DNA of 26,509 bases from Thermoplasmatota archaeon (GTDB taxonomy: Archaea; Thermoplasmatota; Thermoplasmata; Thermoplasmatales; Thermoplasmataceae), in NCBI GenBank assembly GCA_023489425.1, contig JAMDCG010000001.1:1-26509 (forward strand), written 5' to 3'. The notes under the pieces are model-generated. The model worked only from the letters and a program-made list of their open reading frames with translations, was not told the DNA's origin and searched no databases. The position numbers and the translations under genes were made by a program. Of the stretch, positions 8,562-15,540 are shown piece after piece (within the stretch, counting starts at the first letter, position 1; every line of letters begins with the position of its first letter).

Positions 8562-8583
8562 GAAAACCTCATACATTGCTGGA

Positions 8584-8591
8584 TATATAAA
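8584..8591 (-). promoter_or_regulatory. TATA box of the PDO gene
   Basis: The minus strand reads TTTATATA, an excellent archaeal TATA box, with 22 nt between it and ATG 8561. It falls inside the longer open frame, which argues that the additional 24 N-terminal codons are not translated. The assignment depends on spacing; transcription-start mapping would settle it. Confidence 0.55.
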
Positions 8592-8696
8592 ATTGATCAC
8601 ACAGCACTTTATAATAGCATCTATTTGTGGCAATATAAAATTTAAGAATTAAGCGTGATTTAAAATAATGAAAAATTTGTTTTAATTTTGATTACA

Positions 8697-9035
8697 TCAT
8701 TCAATATCATATTCAACTGTGTAACCCTTTTGCTGAATCTTAGTTCCGATTTCCCTGATATCCTTAATATAGTTCTCTTTCAATCCATTGAATGCAAATG
8801 AAAGATGCTTCTTCTTCGAGTTAATTATGACGAAGCCAAGTGTGTGATCTTCTGGCATAATTTCATCAGTTCTTGCAAAGTCGGAAATGAAATCGGACAA
8901 ATATTCTGAAAGGTATTCGGAATCTAACATTTCATATAGGGACTCCAGTGATGGCCTCAAATTTGAAATCTCCACACATATGGTGGATGGATGTGATCCA
9001 TCCAGTGTGAGATTGTACATTGCGCAATCGGTCAT
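8697..9035 (-). CDS. Unknown protein (112 aa) coupled to peroxiredoxin
   Basis: Not recognised. It is a soluble acidic protein. Its N-terminal half has a strand-like segment (YNLTLDGSHPSTICVEISNL), then a helix-rich acidic stretch (SLESLYEMLDSEYLSEYLSDFISDF), then GFVIINSKKKHLSFAF and a final helix and strand. Two cysteines are near the N-terminus (residues 4 and 20), not in a CxxC. The start codon overlaps the peroxiredoxin stop by four bases (ATGA), so the two are translationally coupled. A role linked to peroxide handling is possible from context only. A T-rich stretch follows the gene on the minus strand (8650-8690), a likely termination region. The reading frame is supported by the coupling and by codon use like its neighbours. 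Confidence 0.75.
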   Translation of the reverse strand: MTDCAMYNLTLDGSHPSTICVEISNLRPSLESLYEMLDSEYLSEYLSDFISDFARTDEIMPEDHTLGFVIINSKKKHLSFAFNGLKENYIKDIREIGTKIQQKGYTVEYDIE

Positions 9036-9640
9036 TTGACTCTTTTAAGATACCATCTCTCAGCGCCATCTTTTTCTCTTGCGTAACTTTCTTCAAGTGT
9101 TCCCGGTGCTCCCATGACTCCTGGATCACCTTCCTGCCAGTTGGCGGGTGTTGCTAGTTTTCTATCCCAGTTGAATTTAAGGGCCTTGAGAACCCTAATG
9201 AGTTCTGATATGCTTCTTCCAACTTCAGCAGGATAGTAAGCCATCCACCTTACCTTCTGATTTGGATCAATTATGAATATACCCCTCACAGTCATTCCAT
9301 CAGCCGGGTTTATGATATTGAATATATTTGCTACTTCCTTGTTCACGTCAGCAATTATGGGAAAGGGTATCTCTACTCCATACTTTTCCTTAATATCTCT
9401 TATCCAGGCTATATGGCTGAATACGCTATCAATACTGAGACCAATTAGTTCTACTCCAAGTTTCTTGAAATCATCATATCTTTCTGTAAAAGCCATGAAT
9501 TCAGTTGTACATACCGGAGTAAAATCTCCTGGATGTGAAAACAGTAAAACCCACTTTCCCTTATAGGAAGACATGGTTATGGGACCTTTCGATGTGTTTA
9601 CGGTAAAATCAGGGACTTTCTCCCCTAGTGCTATAGGCAT
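9032..9640 (-). CDS. Peroxiredoxin, 1-Cys (Prx6) type
   Basis: A 202-residue thiol peroxidase. The peroxidatic motif is intact: Pro37, Thr41, Pro42 and Cys44 in HPGDFTPVCTTE. Cys44 is the only cysteine in the protein, so no resolving cysteine exists. The C-terminal half (VRWMAYYPAEVGRSISELIRVLKAL, then TPANWQEGDPGV) is the Prx6 subfamily signature. Archaeal relatives such as the Aeropyrum enzyme carry two additional C-terminal cysteines that are missing here, so an external thiol must resolve the sulfenic acid. The nearby PDO is a candidate. A GGTGAT ribosome-binding site lies five bases before the ATG. An AT-rich TATA-like block (9658-9676) lies upstream, giving a short-leader mRNA. The 112-aa unknown gene is coupled downstream. 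Confidence 0.95.
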   Translation of the reverse strand: MPIALGEKVPDFTVNTSKGPITMSSYKGKWVLLFSHPGDFTPVCTTEFMAFTERYDDFKKLGVELIGLSIDSVFSHIAWIRDIKEKYGVEIPFPIIADVNKEVANIFNIINPADGMTVRGIFIIDPNQKVRWMAYYPAEVGRSISELIRVLKALKFNWDRKLATPANWQEGDPGVMGAPGTLEESYAREKDGAERWYLKRVK

Positions 9641-9737
9641 TTAATCACCATGTAGATATTATATTAACTTTATTAACTATCTTCATGACATGCATAATTT
9701 GCACATAGCAAAAGACTCTAATACATTAAAAAATATA

Positions 9738-11216
9738 TTATTGGTATGAAGGGTCCACATAGTAGTTATGAAACCCACCATAATAACCAGACATTTTCTG
9801 TGAGGCTGTTGACTCGCTGGAAATAGCATTACCCATATTACCATATATCTTGTTTATCTTCTCCTCGACTGGCATGTATATCTTTAATGCCTCCATCACA
9901 TCATCCTTTGTTATGTATTTATGTTCCTTGCTCACAGCAATATCGCCTGATGCCCTGATCAGACCACCGAGTTCCCTTAACCTTAGAGTCAATGCATTTT
10001 CCCTGTGATCTATTATACTGGCTCTTCTTTTTCCCTCCTCAACGATGATCATGGCTGCATCTATTTCCATATGTGGAATCTTTCCGTCACTGATTATTTC
10101 CTGAGCAATAAACTGTAGATATCTTTCAACATTCTTTTCGTTGTATGGCATGGATACCTCCATCAGCACCTCGTATCCATTTCCTGCAATTCTCGATCTC
10201 AAAGGACTGAGAATCTGTGGGAGGTCCTGAATGTTACATGCACCCACAAGAATGAAATCAGTTGGTACTGAATCCACCCTGACACTTGCACCAGCACTTT
10301 GAGGATTCCTACCTGTTATGGGAAATTTCTTTTCCTGCATTGCAGTCAGTATAGACCTTTGCAGTTCTCCAAGGTGTGTTATCTCATCTATAAAGAGAAC
10401 ACCTTCATGTGCCTCATGGATAGATCCGGCTATGACTCTTTCATAGGGCATGGTTCCAAGCTGTGGGTGACCACCGTATGGGTCATGCCTCACATCTCCA
10501 AGTAGTTCTGTTTCACTGGCACCTGTTGCAAGAATGAACGTATTCCTGTTCAATGGTACTATGACCTTGCTCGGGCTTTTCTTCTCCATTTTCTTTTTTC
10601 TTTCCAGGGCCTTCTCATCCAGAATCTTTACCTTGTCATTGAATCTTTCGTAGATTATCACTTCCTCCTTTTCTCCTACTCTTCTGGTGGAAGATACTCT
10701 TTCCATATTGTTCTGTACTCCAAGGGCAGCACCCAGAACATTAAACATATCTCCGAATGGTCCCTGTGCATTATTCTTATTTTTTGGCTCCCCACATCTT
10801 GGACAGGTTGTATCGGTGTAAAGGGAAATGTATCCACATGATGGGCATCTGTACCCGAGTTTCTCAGACACATCAGCAGGTATATCTTCGGGGCTTACAA
10901 TAATACCATCAGCTGCATTAATCTCATCACTCTCCTGTTCAACCTGTGCCCGGCTCTTTACCTCTACGTATGGCCTTTCGGGGTACATCAGATTATGTAT
11001 AACCCTAACTTCGTGTTCTGGAACCTCTATAAGAAAAGACATCGCCTGTGCGATCATTGACTTTCCAATTCCTGGTGGTCCTACAAGCAGAAGATTTCTC
11101 CTCTGTTTTGCTGCAACTCTTGCTATCTTAACAGCATCATCCTGTCCTATAACCCTGTCAAGTGGGTTAGATGGTATTTTAACATCCTCTGTTGAATTCA
11201 CTTTTCTCTTTGGCAA
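9738..11216 (-). CDS. LonB-like AAA+ ATPase with zinc ribbon, lacking membrane anchor and protease domain
   Basis: A 492-residue AAA+ ATPase closest to the ATPase half of archaeal LonB. Walker A is GPPGIGKS (46-53), Walker B is GVLFIDE (272-278), sensor 1 is GACN (Asn328), arginine-finger candidates are in PLRSRIAG (339-345), and the sensor-2 helix is LTLRLRELGGLIRASGDIAV. The long insertion between Walker A and B, which in LonB holds the membrane helices, instead holds a four-cysteine zinc ribbon (Cys124/127/138/141) and a charged segment. After the AAA+ lid, where LonB continues into its Ser-Lys protease domain, this protein stops after about 40 Gly/Ser/Tyr-rich residues. Only 97 bp separate it from the next gene, so no remnant protease is present. 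It starts 3 bp after the dnaG stop. Likely a soluble, non-proteolytic ATP-dependent remodeller; the target is unknown. Confidence 0.85.
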   Translation of the reverse strand: MPKRKVNSTEDVKIPSNPLDRVIGQDDAVKIARVAAKQRRNLLLVGPPGIGKSMIAQAMSFLIEVPEHEVRVIHNLMYPERPYVEVKSRAQVEQESDEINAADGIIVSPEDIPADVSEKLGYRCPSCGYISLYTDTTCPRCGEPKNKNNAQGPFGDMFNVLGAALGVQNNMERVSSTRRVGEKEEVIIYERFNDKVKILDEKALERKKKMEKKSPSKVIVPLNRNTFILATGASETELLGDVRHDPYGGHPQLGTMPYERVIAGSIHEAHEGVLFIDEITHLGELQRSILTAMQEKKFPITGRNPQSAGASVRVDSVPTDFILVGACNIQDLPQILSPLRSRIAGNGYEVLMEVSMPYNEKNVERYLQFIAQEIISDGKIPHMEIDAAMIIVEEGKRRASIIDHRENALTLRLRELGGLIRASGDIAVSKEHKYITKDDVMEALKIYMPVEEKINKIYGNMGNAISSESTASQKMSGYYGGFHNYYVDPSYQ

Positions 11217-11219
11217 AAT

Positions 11220-12599
11220 CTACGCCTCTTCTATTGGTACTACTCTCATATTTTCTGGTTTCTTGGTAATATTCCCCTTTTTTACGCCATATATTATCTT
11301 AACACCTTTTTTGTGACAGATATCCACAAGCCGCTGGGAAATAACACCTCCAGTCATAACATACTCTACCTTTTCCATCTCTGAAATTTTATCTGGTGCC
11401 TCTGCCAGATTGAAGCTTTCCATGGGCTCTCCCTTTTCATCAACGACCTGAGTTTCCTTTTTCTCCAGAAGCTCTGTTATTCTTCTTCTTACACTGTTTG
11501 GATCCATTATGGAAAACTTATTGGTCTTTTTGACCTCATCGGGTTCAGGCTGTCGCTCTTTCTTTTCCTCTATTACATGGATTTCTCTCTGATGATGCTC
11601 CTGTTTTTCATGTTTTGGCTCATTTTCCTGCTCTTTATGATCCGGCTTCTTCTGTTCATGTCTTTCATGATCATGCAGTTTCTGGTCGTTTTTAACATGT
11701 TCTGGCTCGTGTTTTTCCTTGTTCGCGTCCTTGTCATTCTTCTCATTAAAGCTCTTGAGCTCGTCATTCATCCCTCTCATTGAAAGATACTGCTCTGTGG
11801 GAGTCTTATATCTCAGTGCCTTGACAATCTGCTTGTAGCTCAGTTCCTCAACTTCAGTTCCTGGTGGTGCTCTGGCAACGAAATCAACTTCTGCAACCTG
11901 AAGCATTTCTTTCAGTATGAGGTCTCCTCCTCTATCGCCATCAAGAAATACCGTTACAGTTCTCTCAGTTGAAAGCTTCTGAACAGCTCTTGGAATGTTT
12001 GTTCCCTGTACTGCTATTGTATTTTTTATACCGTACTTTAGCAGGTTAAGGACATCGTTTCTTCCTTCCACCACTATGATTGAATCAGAATCTCTTATAG
12101 CTGGACCTGCAGGTAATTTTTCCTCTCCGTAGGATATAATCTCTCCCCTCTCAACTTCTTCTCTTACGGTTGAAATTATACTTTCACTAACAGTCTTTCC
12201 AGACTCACTCATTTTTTTGTATAACTGTTCTGCCCTTTCTACAATTTTCTTTCTGCGTTCCTGTCTTACATCTTCAACGCTTTCAATTTCTACCTTCGCC
12301 TTACAGGGTCCAATTCTGTCTATTGTTTCAAGAGAAGCAGCCAGGATAGAACTTTCTACCTGATCTAAACCAGATGGTATTAGAGCAAAGCCCTCTGTTC
12401 TTCCCTTTTTACTGTCAATCTCAACCTCTATCCTTCCAATCTTTCCTCCTTTCTGGAGATCTCTAAGATCAAGTTCTTCACCAAGAAGACCCTCTGTCTG
12501 GCCAAATATGGCCCCAACAACATCGGGTTTTTCAACCACCCCATCGGCAGAAATTTTTGCTTTTATCAGATATTTTGTGATATTTGGATCTACATTCAT
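11220..12599 (-). CDS. dnaG: Archaeal DnaG-type primase / exosome subunit
   Basis: About 459 residues. The N-terminal archaeal DnaG domain has the hallmark [25 protein letters not shown] domain follows (about 171-247) with catalytic Glu in VVEGRNDV and the Asp pair in FLDGDRGGD, then a C-terminal domain ending in the [26 protein letters not shown] motif. In archaea this protein is a core exosome cap component and has low primase activity. Between the TOPRIM and C-terminal domains is a strongly charged, histidine-rich linker (about 282-359, with ten His within 45 residues), probably disordered. A GTG three codons upstream (12608) is possible, but a GGTGT ribosome-binding site six bases ahead favours ATG 12599. 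A TATA-like AATTAAATA near 12637-12648 on the minus strand gives a short leader. Confidence 0.94.
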   Translation of the reverse strand: MNVDPNITKYLIKAKISADGVVEKPDVVGAIFGQTEGLLGEELDLRDLQKGGKIGRIEVEIDSKKGRTEGFALIPSGLDQVESSILAASLETIDRIGPCKAKVEIESVEDVRQERRKKIVERAEQLYKKMSESGKTVSESIISTVREEVERGEIISYGEEKLPAGPAIRDSDSIIVVEGRNDVLNLLKYGIKNTIAVQGTNIPRAVQKLSTERTVTVFLDGDRGGDLILKEMLQVAEVDFVARAPPGTEVEELSYKQIVKALRYKTPTEQYLSMRGMNDELKSFNEKNDKDANKEKHEPEHVKNDQKLHDHERHEQKKPDHKEQENEPKHEKQEHHQREIHVIEEKKERQPEPDEVKKTNKFSIMDPNSVRRRITELLEKKETQVVDEKGEPMESFNLAEAPDKISEMEKVEYVMTGGVISQRLVDICHKKGVKIIYGVKKGNITKKPENMRVVPIEEA

Positions 12600-12634
12600 T
12601 AAGTACACCTTTGTTATTTATGGGTAGAATATGG

Positions 12635-12699
12635 CTAATATTTAATTTATCCCAATCTACATCCATTAAGAATTGATTGCATGTTAATATTTAATTTAT
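12635..12699. repeat. Pair of 15-bp AT-rich direct repeats upstream of dnaG
   Basis: The sequence TAATATTTAATTTAT occurs at 12636-12650 and again at 12685-12699, 49 bp apart start to start. The first copy coincides with the probable dnaG TATA box on the minus strand. The second may be a duplicated promoter element or a factor-binding site. Low complexity makes chance recurrence possible. Confidence 0.35.
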
Positions 12700-12864
12700 T
12701 CTCATATAAAGAGAAGAATCGATTTAATTTTATAGTTATTGAAAAGTATAACTTCAATTATTATGAGACTGCAAAAATGGGTATTTTCAATTTTCAGTAA
12801 TGAACTGTTGTGTCTGTGGAAAATAAAAACTAATAAATTGGTGTGTTCAATATACTAAGAGTTT

Positions 12865-13902
12865 ATGATAAGATATGGTATAGCTGGGATACCACTTACC
12901 AGCAAGGGAAGAACATTTGTCGACTCTGTTGAGGAAATTTATAAGTTGGGGCTAAAGGCGCTGGAAGTGCAGCTACTCAGGGTAAATGTTCAGGAAAATC
13001 AGGGTATTGAATACGCGGGAATGTTACCGAAAGATAACGAAAATTCCATAATAATTGACGTTCTAAGACCAAACGAAGAGGGTATATATTCAAGTATAGG
13101 AACTGACACAGTAATTCAGGAAGACGATATTGTGGAAGAACTGTTCTGGAACATGGCAAAAAACTATGATGAACTCAAGATGGGGGGAGATCTTGCCAGA
13201 GAGCTTGATGTCTTGCTTTCACTCCACAGTCCATATTATATGGATATGTTAACGACAAAGACCTTATCAAACGATGAGGATATTTCAGAGAGATCAATAA
13301 ATCACCTTAAGTGGTCTCTTATTATAGGAAAAGCCATGGGTGCCAAGAGAGTTGTTACTCATACTGGTTTCTACAATGAGACAAAAAAAGGGAGTCTCAA
13401 GAGGGCAATTGAGATATATTCATCAATAGATAAAGAAATGGGCACTGACCATGGCTTTCCATACATTGGAGTTGAAACATCTGGAAAACCAGAAATATTT
13501 GGTTCAGCTGAAGAGTTGTTTTCCATAGCAAAGAAGGTCCCATCTGTTGAGCCAATCCTGAATATGCCTCATTATCATGCAAGAACAAATGGGAGCCTGA
13601 TACAGGCAAAGGATTTTACAGAAGTAATAAATAAGTTCAAAGCTCATTCCAAGGGTGACCTGTATATTGAGTTTGCAGGTGTTGATTACAGCGGTTCAAC
13701 AGAAACAAAGCTAACGGCCATCAAACACGGTGATCTGAAGTTTGAAACAATGTCTGAGGTGCTGATGGATTATCAGGATGATCTCACACTAATTTCATGT
13801 TCGCCATTGCTGGAACACGATGCTCAGTATATGGAAGTTATATATGCAAGGAATTTTGCAAGGCATCTGCAGAGAAAAAAGGAGAGAGGTAAGGAAAAAT
13901 GA
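12865..13902 (+). CDS. Endonuclease IV-like TIM-barrel protein (AP endonuclease family 2)
   Basis: A 345-residue protein of the endonuclease IV / sugar-isomerase TIM-barrel family, longer than E. coli Nfo (285). Metal-ligand equivalents can be placed by eye: His121 in LSLHSPYY, His166 in VVTHTGFY, Glu204 in GVETSGKPE, His236 in LNMPHYHAR and His288 in KHGD. Four others seem replaced: Asp179 of Nfo by Asn233, His216 by Glu269, Asp229 by Ile286, and Glu261 by Cys312. Archaeal endonuclease IV-like paralogues (methanogen type) show similar divergence. AP-endonuclease activity is therefore possible but not secure. The gene overlaps the following small gene by four bases (ATGA). The TATA-like CTAATAAA at 12830-12837 lies 27 nt before the ATG. 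Confidence 0.8.
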   Translation: MIRYGIAGIPLTSKGRTFVDSVEEIYKLGLKALEVQLLRVNVQENQGIEYAGMLPKDNENSIIIDVLRPNEEGIYSSIGTDTVIQEDDIVEELFWNMAKNYDELKMGGDLARELDVLLSLHSPYYMDMLTTKTLSNDEDISERSINHLKWSLIIGKAMGAKRVVTHTGFYNETKKGSLKRAIEIYSSIDKEMGTDHGFPYIGVETSGKPEIFGSAEELFSIAKKVPSVEPILNMPHYHARTNGSLIQAKDFTEVINKFKAHSKGDLYIEFAGVDYSGSTETKLTAIKHGDLKFETMSEVLMDYQDDLTLISCSPLLEHDAQYMEVIYARNFARHLQRKKERGKEK

Positions 13903-14189
13903 GGGAATACCCGGTTAAAAAAGGATACAAAACTGACGTAAGCACAGTACTGGAGAAAGTTGGAAAATTTGCAAAGGACGCAAAGGCAAATGGGGAAATA
14001 ATCACATTCACTTTACCAGGTCTTAAGAAAGTGGATGTTGAATGCGGCAAGAAGAATCTTTTCATCTCAACCGAAACAGATGAAACCTATAAAGAGCCAA
14101 TGAATTCTATAAAAATATTCAATAATCTACTACTGGAACTAACAGGCTTTGATTCTAAAGAAAGGAAAAAAAGATTTTCTAAACTTTAA
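13899..14189 (+). CDS. Small DUF5611-like protein coupled to the endonuclease IV-like gene
   Basis: A 96-residue basic protein starting MREYPVKKGY. The N-terminal 'M-R/K-E-Y-x-x-x-K/R-G' pattern, followed by a helix, two strands and a second helix, resembles the small archaeal family DUF5611; this match is from memory and uncertain. No catalytic or metal-binding motif is visible, and there is one cysteine (Cys50). Its ATG overlaps the previous stop (ATGA), so it is made together with the endonuclease IV-like protein and may act with it. Its 3' end is 19 bp from the convergent HTa gene. The A-rich stretch there acts as a T-run on the opposite strand. Confidence 0.75.
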   Translation: MREYPVKKGYKTDVSTVLEKVGKFAKDAKANGEIITFTLPGLKKVDVECGKKNLFISTETDETYKEPMNSIKIFNNLLLELTGFDSKERKKRFSKL

Positions 14190-14208
14190 AAATAAAAAAA
14201 ATTTGTAA
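14166..14208. terminator. Shared A/T-rich termination region between convergent genes
   Basis: The sequence is A-rich on the plus strand around 14166-14201 and ends in AAAAAAAATTTG, so the minus strand presents T-runs directly after the HTa stop. Archaeal polymerase terminates on T-runs without a hairpin. This fits termination of HTa transcripts; termination of the plus-strand transcript would need the weaker T-rich sequence within the HTa gene. Confidence 0.4.
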
Positions 14209-14481
14209 TCAGTTCTTGTATTTTATTTTGCTTGATGGTCTGAAAACAAACTTTTCTTTCTGTGGGACTTTTATCTCCTTTCTTGTTTGTGGGTTCTTAG
14301 CAGTCCTGGGCTTCTGTGTCTTTCTTTCGAAAATTCCAAAGCCTGCCAGGTTTATTTTCTGCTTCCTGTTTGCCTCAGCTACAACTTCGTCCAGAAAGAC
14401 CTTAATGACCTCTCTGGCAACTTTCTGTGTCTGTCCGGTTTTTTTAGAAACCTCCTTCGACAATTCGCTTATGCCTACCAT
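14209..14481 (-). CDS. HU-family DNA-binding protein, Thermoplasma HTa type
   Basis: A 90-residue protein of the bacterial HU/IHF family, beginning MVGISELSKEVSKKTG and containing the KINLAGFGIFERKTQ core, the NPQT arm-tip motif with the intercalating proline, and a basic C-terminal strand. It closely resembles Thermoplasma acidophilum HTa, which replaces histones as the main chromosomal protein in this order and was acquired from bacteria. An in-frame TTG three codons upstream (14490) could also start translation, but the ATG reproduces the known HTa N-terminus. It is one of the best clues to the host lineage. Expected role: abundant dimeric DNA-bending protein that protects DNA. Confidence 0.95.
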   Translation of the reverse strand: MVGISELSKEVSKKTGQTQKVAREVIKVFLDEVVAEANRKQKINLAGFGIFERKTQKPRTAKNPQTRKEIKVPQKEKFVFRPSSKIKYKN

Positions 14482-14490
14482 TTTTACCAA

Positions 14491-14886
14491 TACTTAATAC
14501 ACATACTAGTATTAAAATATTTTTATTCCTTTTTTAGTAAACATAGTAAAAATGCCATATACGGGATATACTATTATTTTTATTAAAATAATAATTTGTC
14601 TTACTCCATCGGACAAACTTAAATTTTACTGATTTTTACTGATTATTTTCCATATTTATGAATAAAGTATTCAGGAACCCGGATGTCACGAATATTGGAT
14701 CAACGGGGATAAAAAAAGTTGAGTAATATGTTAGATTGGGTGTAAATTAAAACCTGACAATATCCTTCAAAATGGAGATCAAAAACCTATTGCCAGATTA
14801 ACAACACCAGATCTTTTTCTTATATTTCATTGATTTTTGGACACAATTAAAATGATAATTCTTACCTATTAAGAAATCATCATGAT
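14491..14886. other. 396-bp AT-rich intergenic region with 10-bp tandem repeat
   Basis: No tRNA, conserved RNA or clear gene is visible. The region should hold the HTa promoter (minus strand, TTTTAATA near 14512-14521) and the promoter of the DNA glycosylase gene. It contains a perfect tandem duplication of TTTTACTGAT at 14624-14633 and 14634-14643. It also has a 22-codon ORF at 14658-14726 without a convincing ribosome-binding site, which I do not call a gene. Strongly AT-rich composition with long A/T tracts is typical of DNA flanking a nucleoid-protein gene. Confidence 0.5.
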
Positions 14887-15540
14887 ATGTTGAATTATTC
14901 TGAATTACATAAAATATTAAAGGAAAAATATGGAAACCTTGGATGGTGGCCATCGGAAACAAGAGATCAGATAATATTCGGTGCGATATTAACGCAGAAT
15001 ACATCATGGAAAAATGTTGAGGCAGCTCTGAAAAATCTAAAAGAAAAGAAAATTGACACTATACCAGAAATTACCAATGTGGATCAGGAGGATCTGAAAG
15101 AAATGATAAGACCTGCAGGTTTCTTTAACCAGAAATCTGTCTATCTTAAGGAAATATGCACTAGAATTCAGGAATTGGGTGGCATTGAGAAGATTGATCA
15201 AATGAAAGATAGTGATATCGAGGATTTTCTCTTAAAAACTAAGGGGATTGGTATTGAAACCATGCAGGACATAATGCTTTACGCATTCAACAGAAAAGTG
15301 TTCGTTGTGGATAAATACACTGAAAGGTTTTTCTCCAGATTAGGACTCATTGAACCAGGAATGAATAATGCTTACTCCATGGGTGTTGAAATCCAGCGGA
15401 ATATGGATCTTGAGGACCTCAAGAATTTTCACGGGGAAATAGTTGAAATAAGCAAAGAAATATGTAAATCAAAACCACTCTGCGAAATCTGTTTTCTCAG
15501 ACAGAACTGTAATTATGAAAAGGATTTGACTGAGCCGTAA
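14887..15540 (+). CDS. HhH-GPD DNA glycosylase with FeS cluster, MagIII / endonuclease III-like
   Basis: A 217-residue base-excision glycosylase. The N-terminal GWWPSETRDQIIFGAILTQNTSW segment resembles MagIII 3-methyladenine glycosylases. The helix-hairpin-helix is KTKGIGIETMQD (117-128), and the catalytic aspartate is Asp142 in VVDKYTERF. The lysine that gives endonuclease III its lyase activity (Lys120 in E. coli) is replaced by Glu124, so the enzyme should be monofunctional. The C-terminal cysteines 193, 199, 202 and 208 (C-x5-C-x2-C-x5-C) form a 4Fe-4S loop; H. pylori MagIII lacks one. Likely substrate is alkylated purine, but this is inferred from similarity. The 3' end overlaps the convergent aIF2-gamma gene by 28 bp. 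Confidence 0.88.
   Translation: MLNYSELHKILKEKYGNLGWWPSETRDQIIFGAILTQNTSWKNVEAALKNLKEKKIDTIPEITNVDQEDLKEMIRPAGFFNQKSVYLKEICTRIQELGGIEKIDQMKDSDIEDFLLKTKGIGIETMQDIMLYAFNRKVFVVDKYTERFFSRLGLIEPGMNNAYSMGVEIQRNMDLEDLKNFHGEIVEISKEICKSKPLCEICFLRQNCNYEKDLTEP

Noticed and set aside
8562..8633. Extended N-terminus of the disulfide oxidoreductase (24 additional codons)
   Set aside because: The extension contains an excellent TATA box at the leaderless distance from ATG 8561, and PDO proteins start near that point.
9641..9737. Remnant Lon protease domain after the LonB-like gene (premature stop)
   Set aside because: Only 97 bp of AT-rich DNA lie between the stop and the peroxiredoxin gene, with no Ser-Lys protease-like sequence, so a simple nonsense mutation does not explain the truncation.
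10828..11316. A 162-codon plus-strand open frame opposite the LonB-like ATPase gene
   Set aside because: It lies antisense to an unambiguous AAA+ domain and dnaG end, has Ser/Ile-rich composition typical of antisense frames and no recognisable motif.
11577..11783. A 68-residue, very hydrophobic reading frame on the plus strand that looks like a small membrane protein
   Set aside because: It is the antisense of the Glu/Lys/His-rich linker of DnaG. The complement of GAA/AAA/CAT-rich codons automatically reads as Phe, Leu and Met. No ribosome-binding site or promoter is seen.
12609..12864. Possible tRNA or small RNA in the gap between dnaG and the endonuclease IV-like gene
   Set aside because: No cloverleaf arms, no GTTCRA-type T-loop and no GC-rich stem is visible; the sequence is plain AT-rich DNA with promoter-like elements.
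14658..14726. A 22-codon ORF in the intergenic gap before the glycosylase gene
   Set aside because: It is too short to judge, has no clear ribosome-binding site or TATA at the expected distance, and I recognise no family. It is kept only as a remark on the gap.
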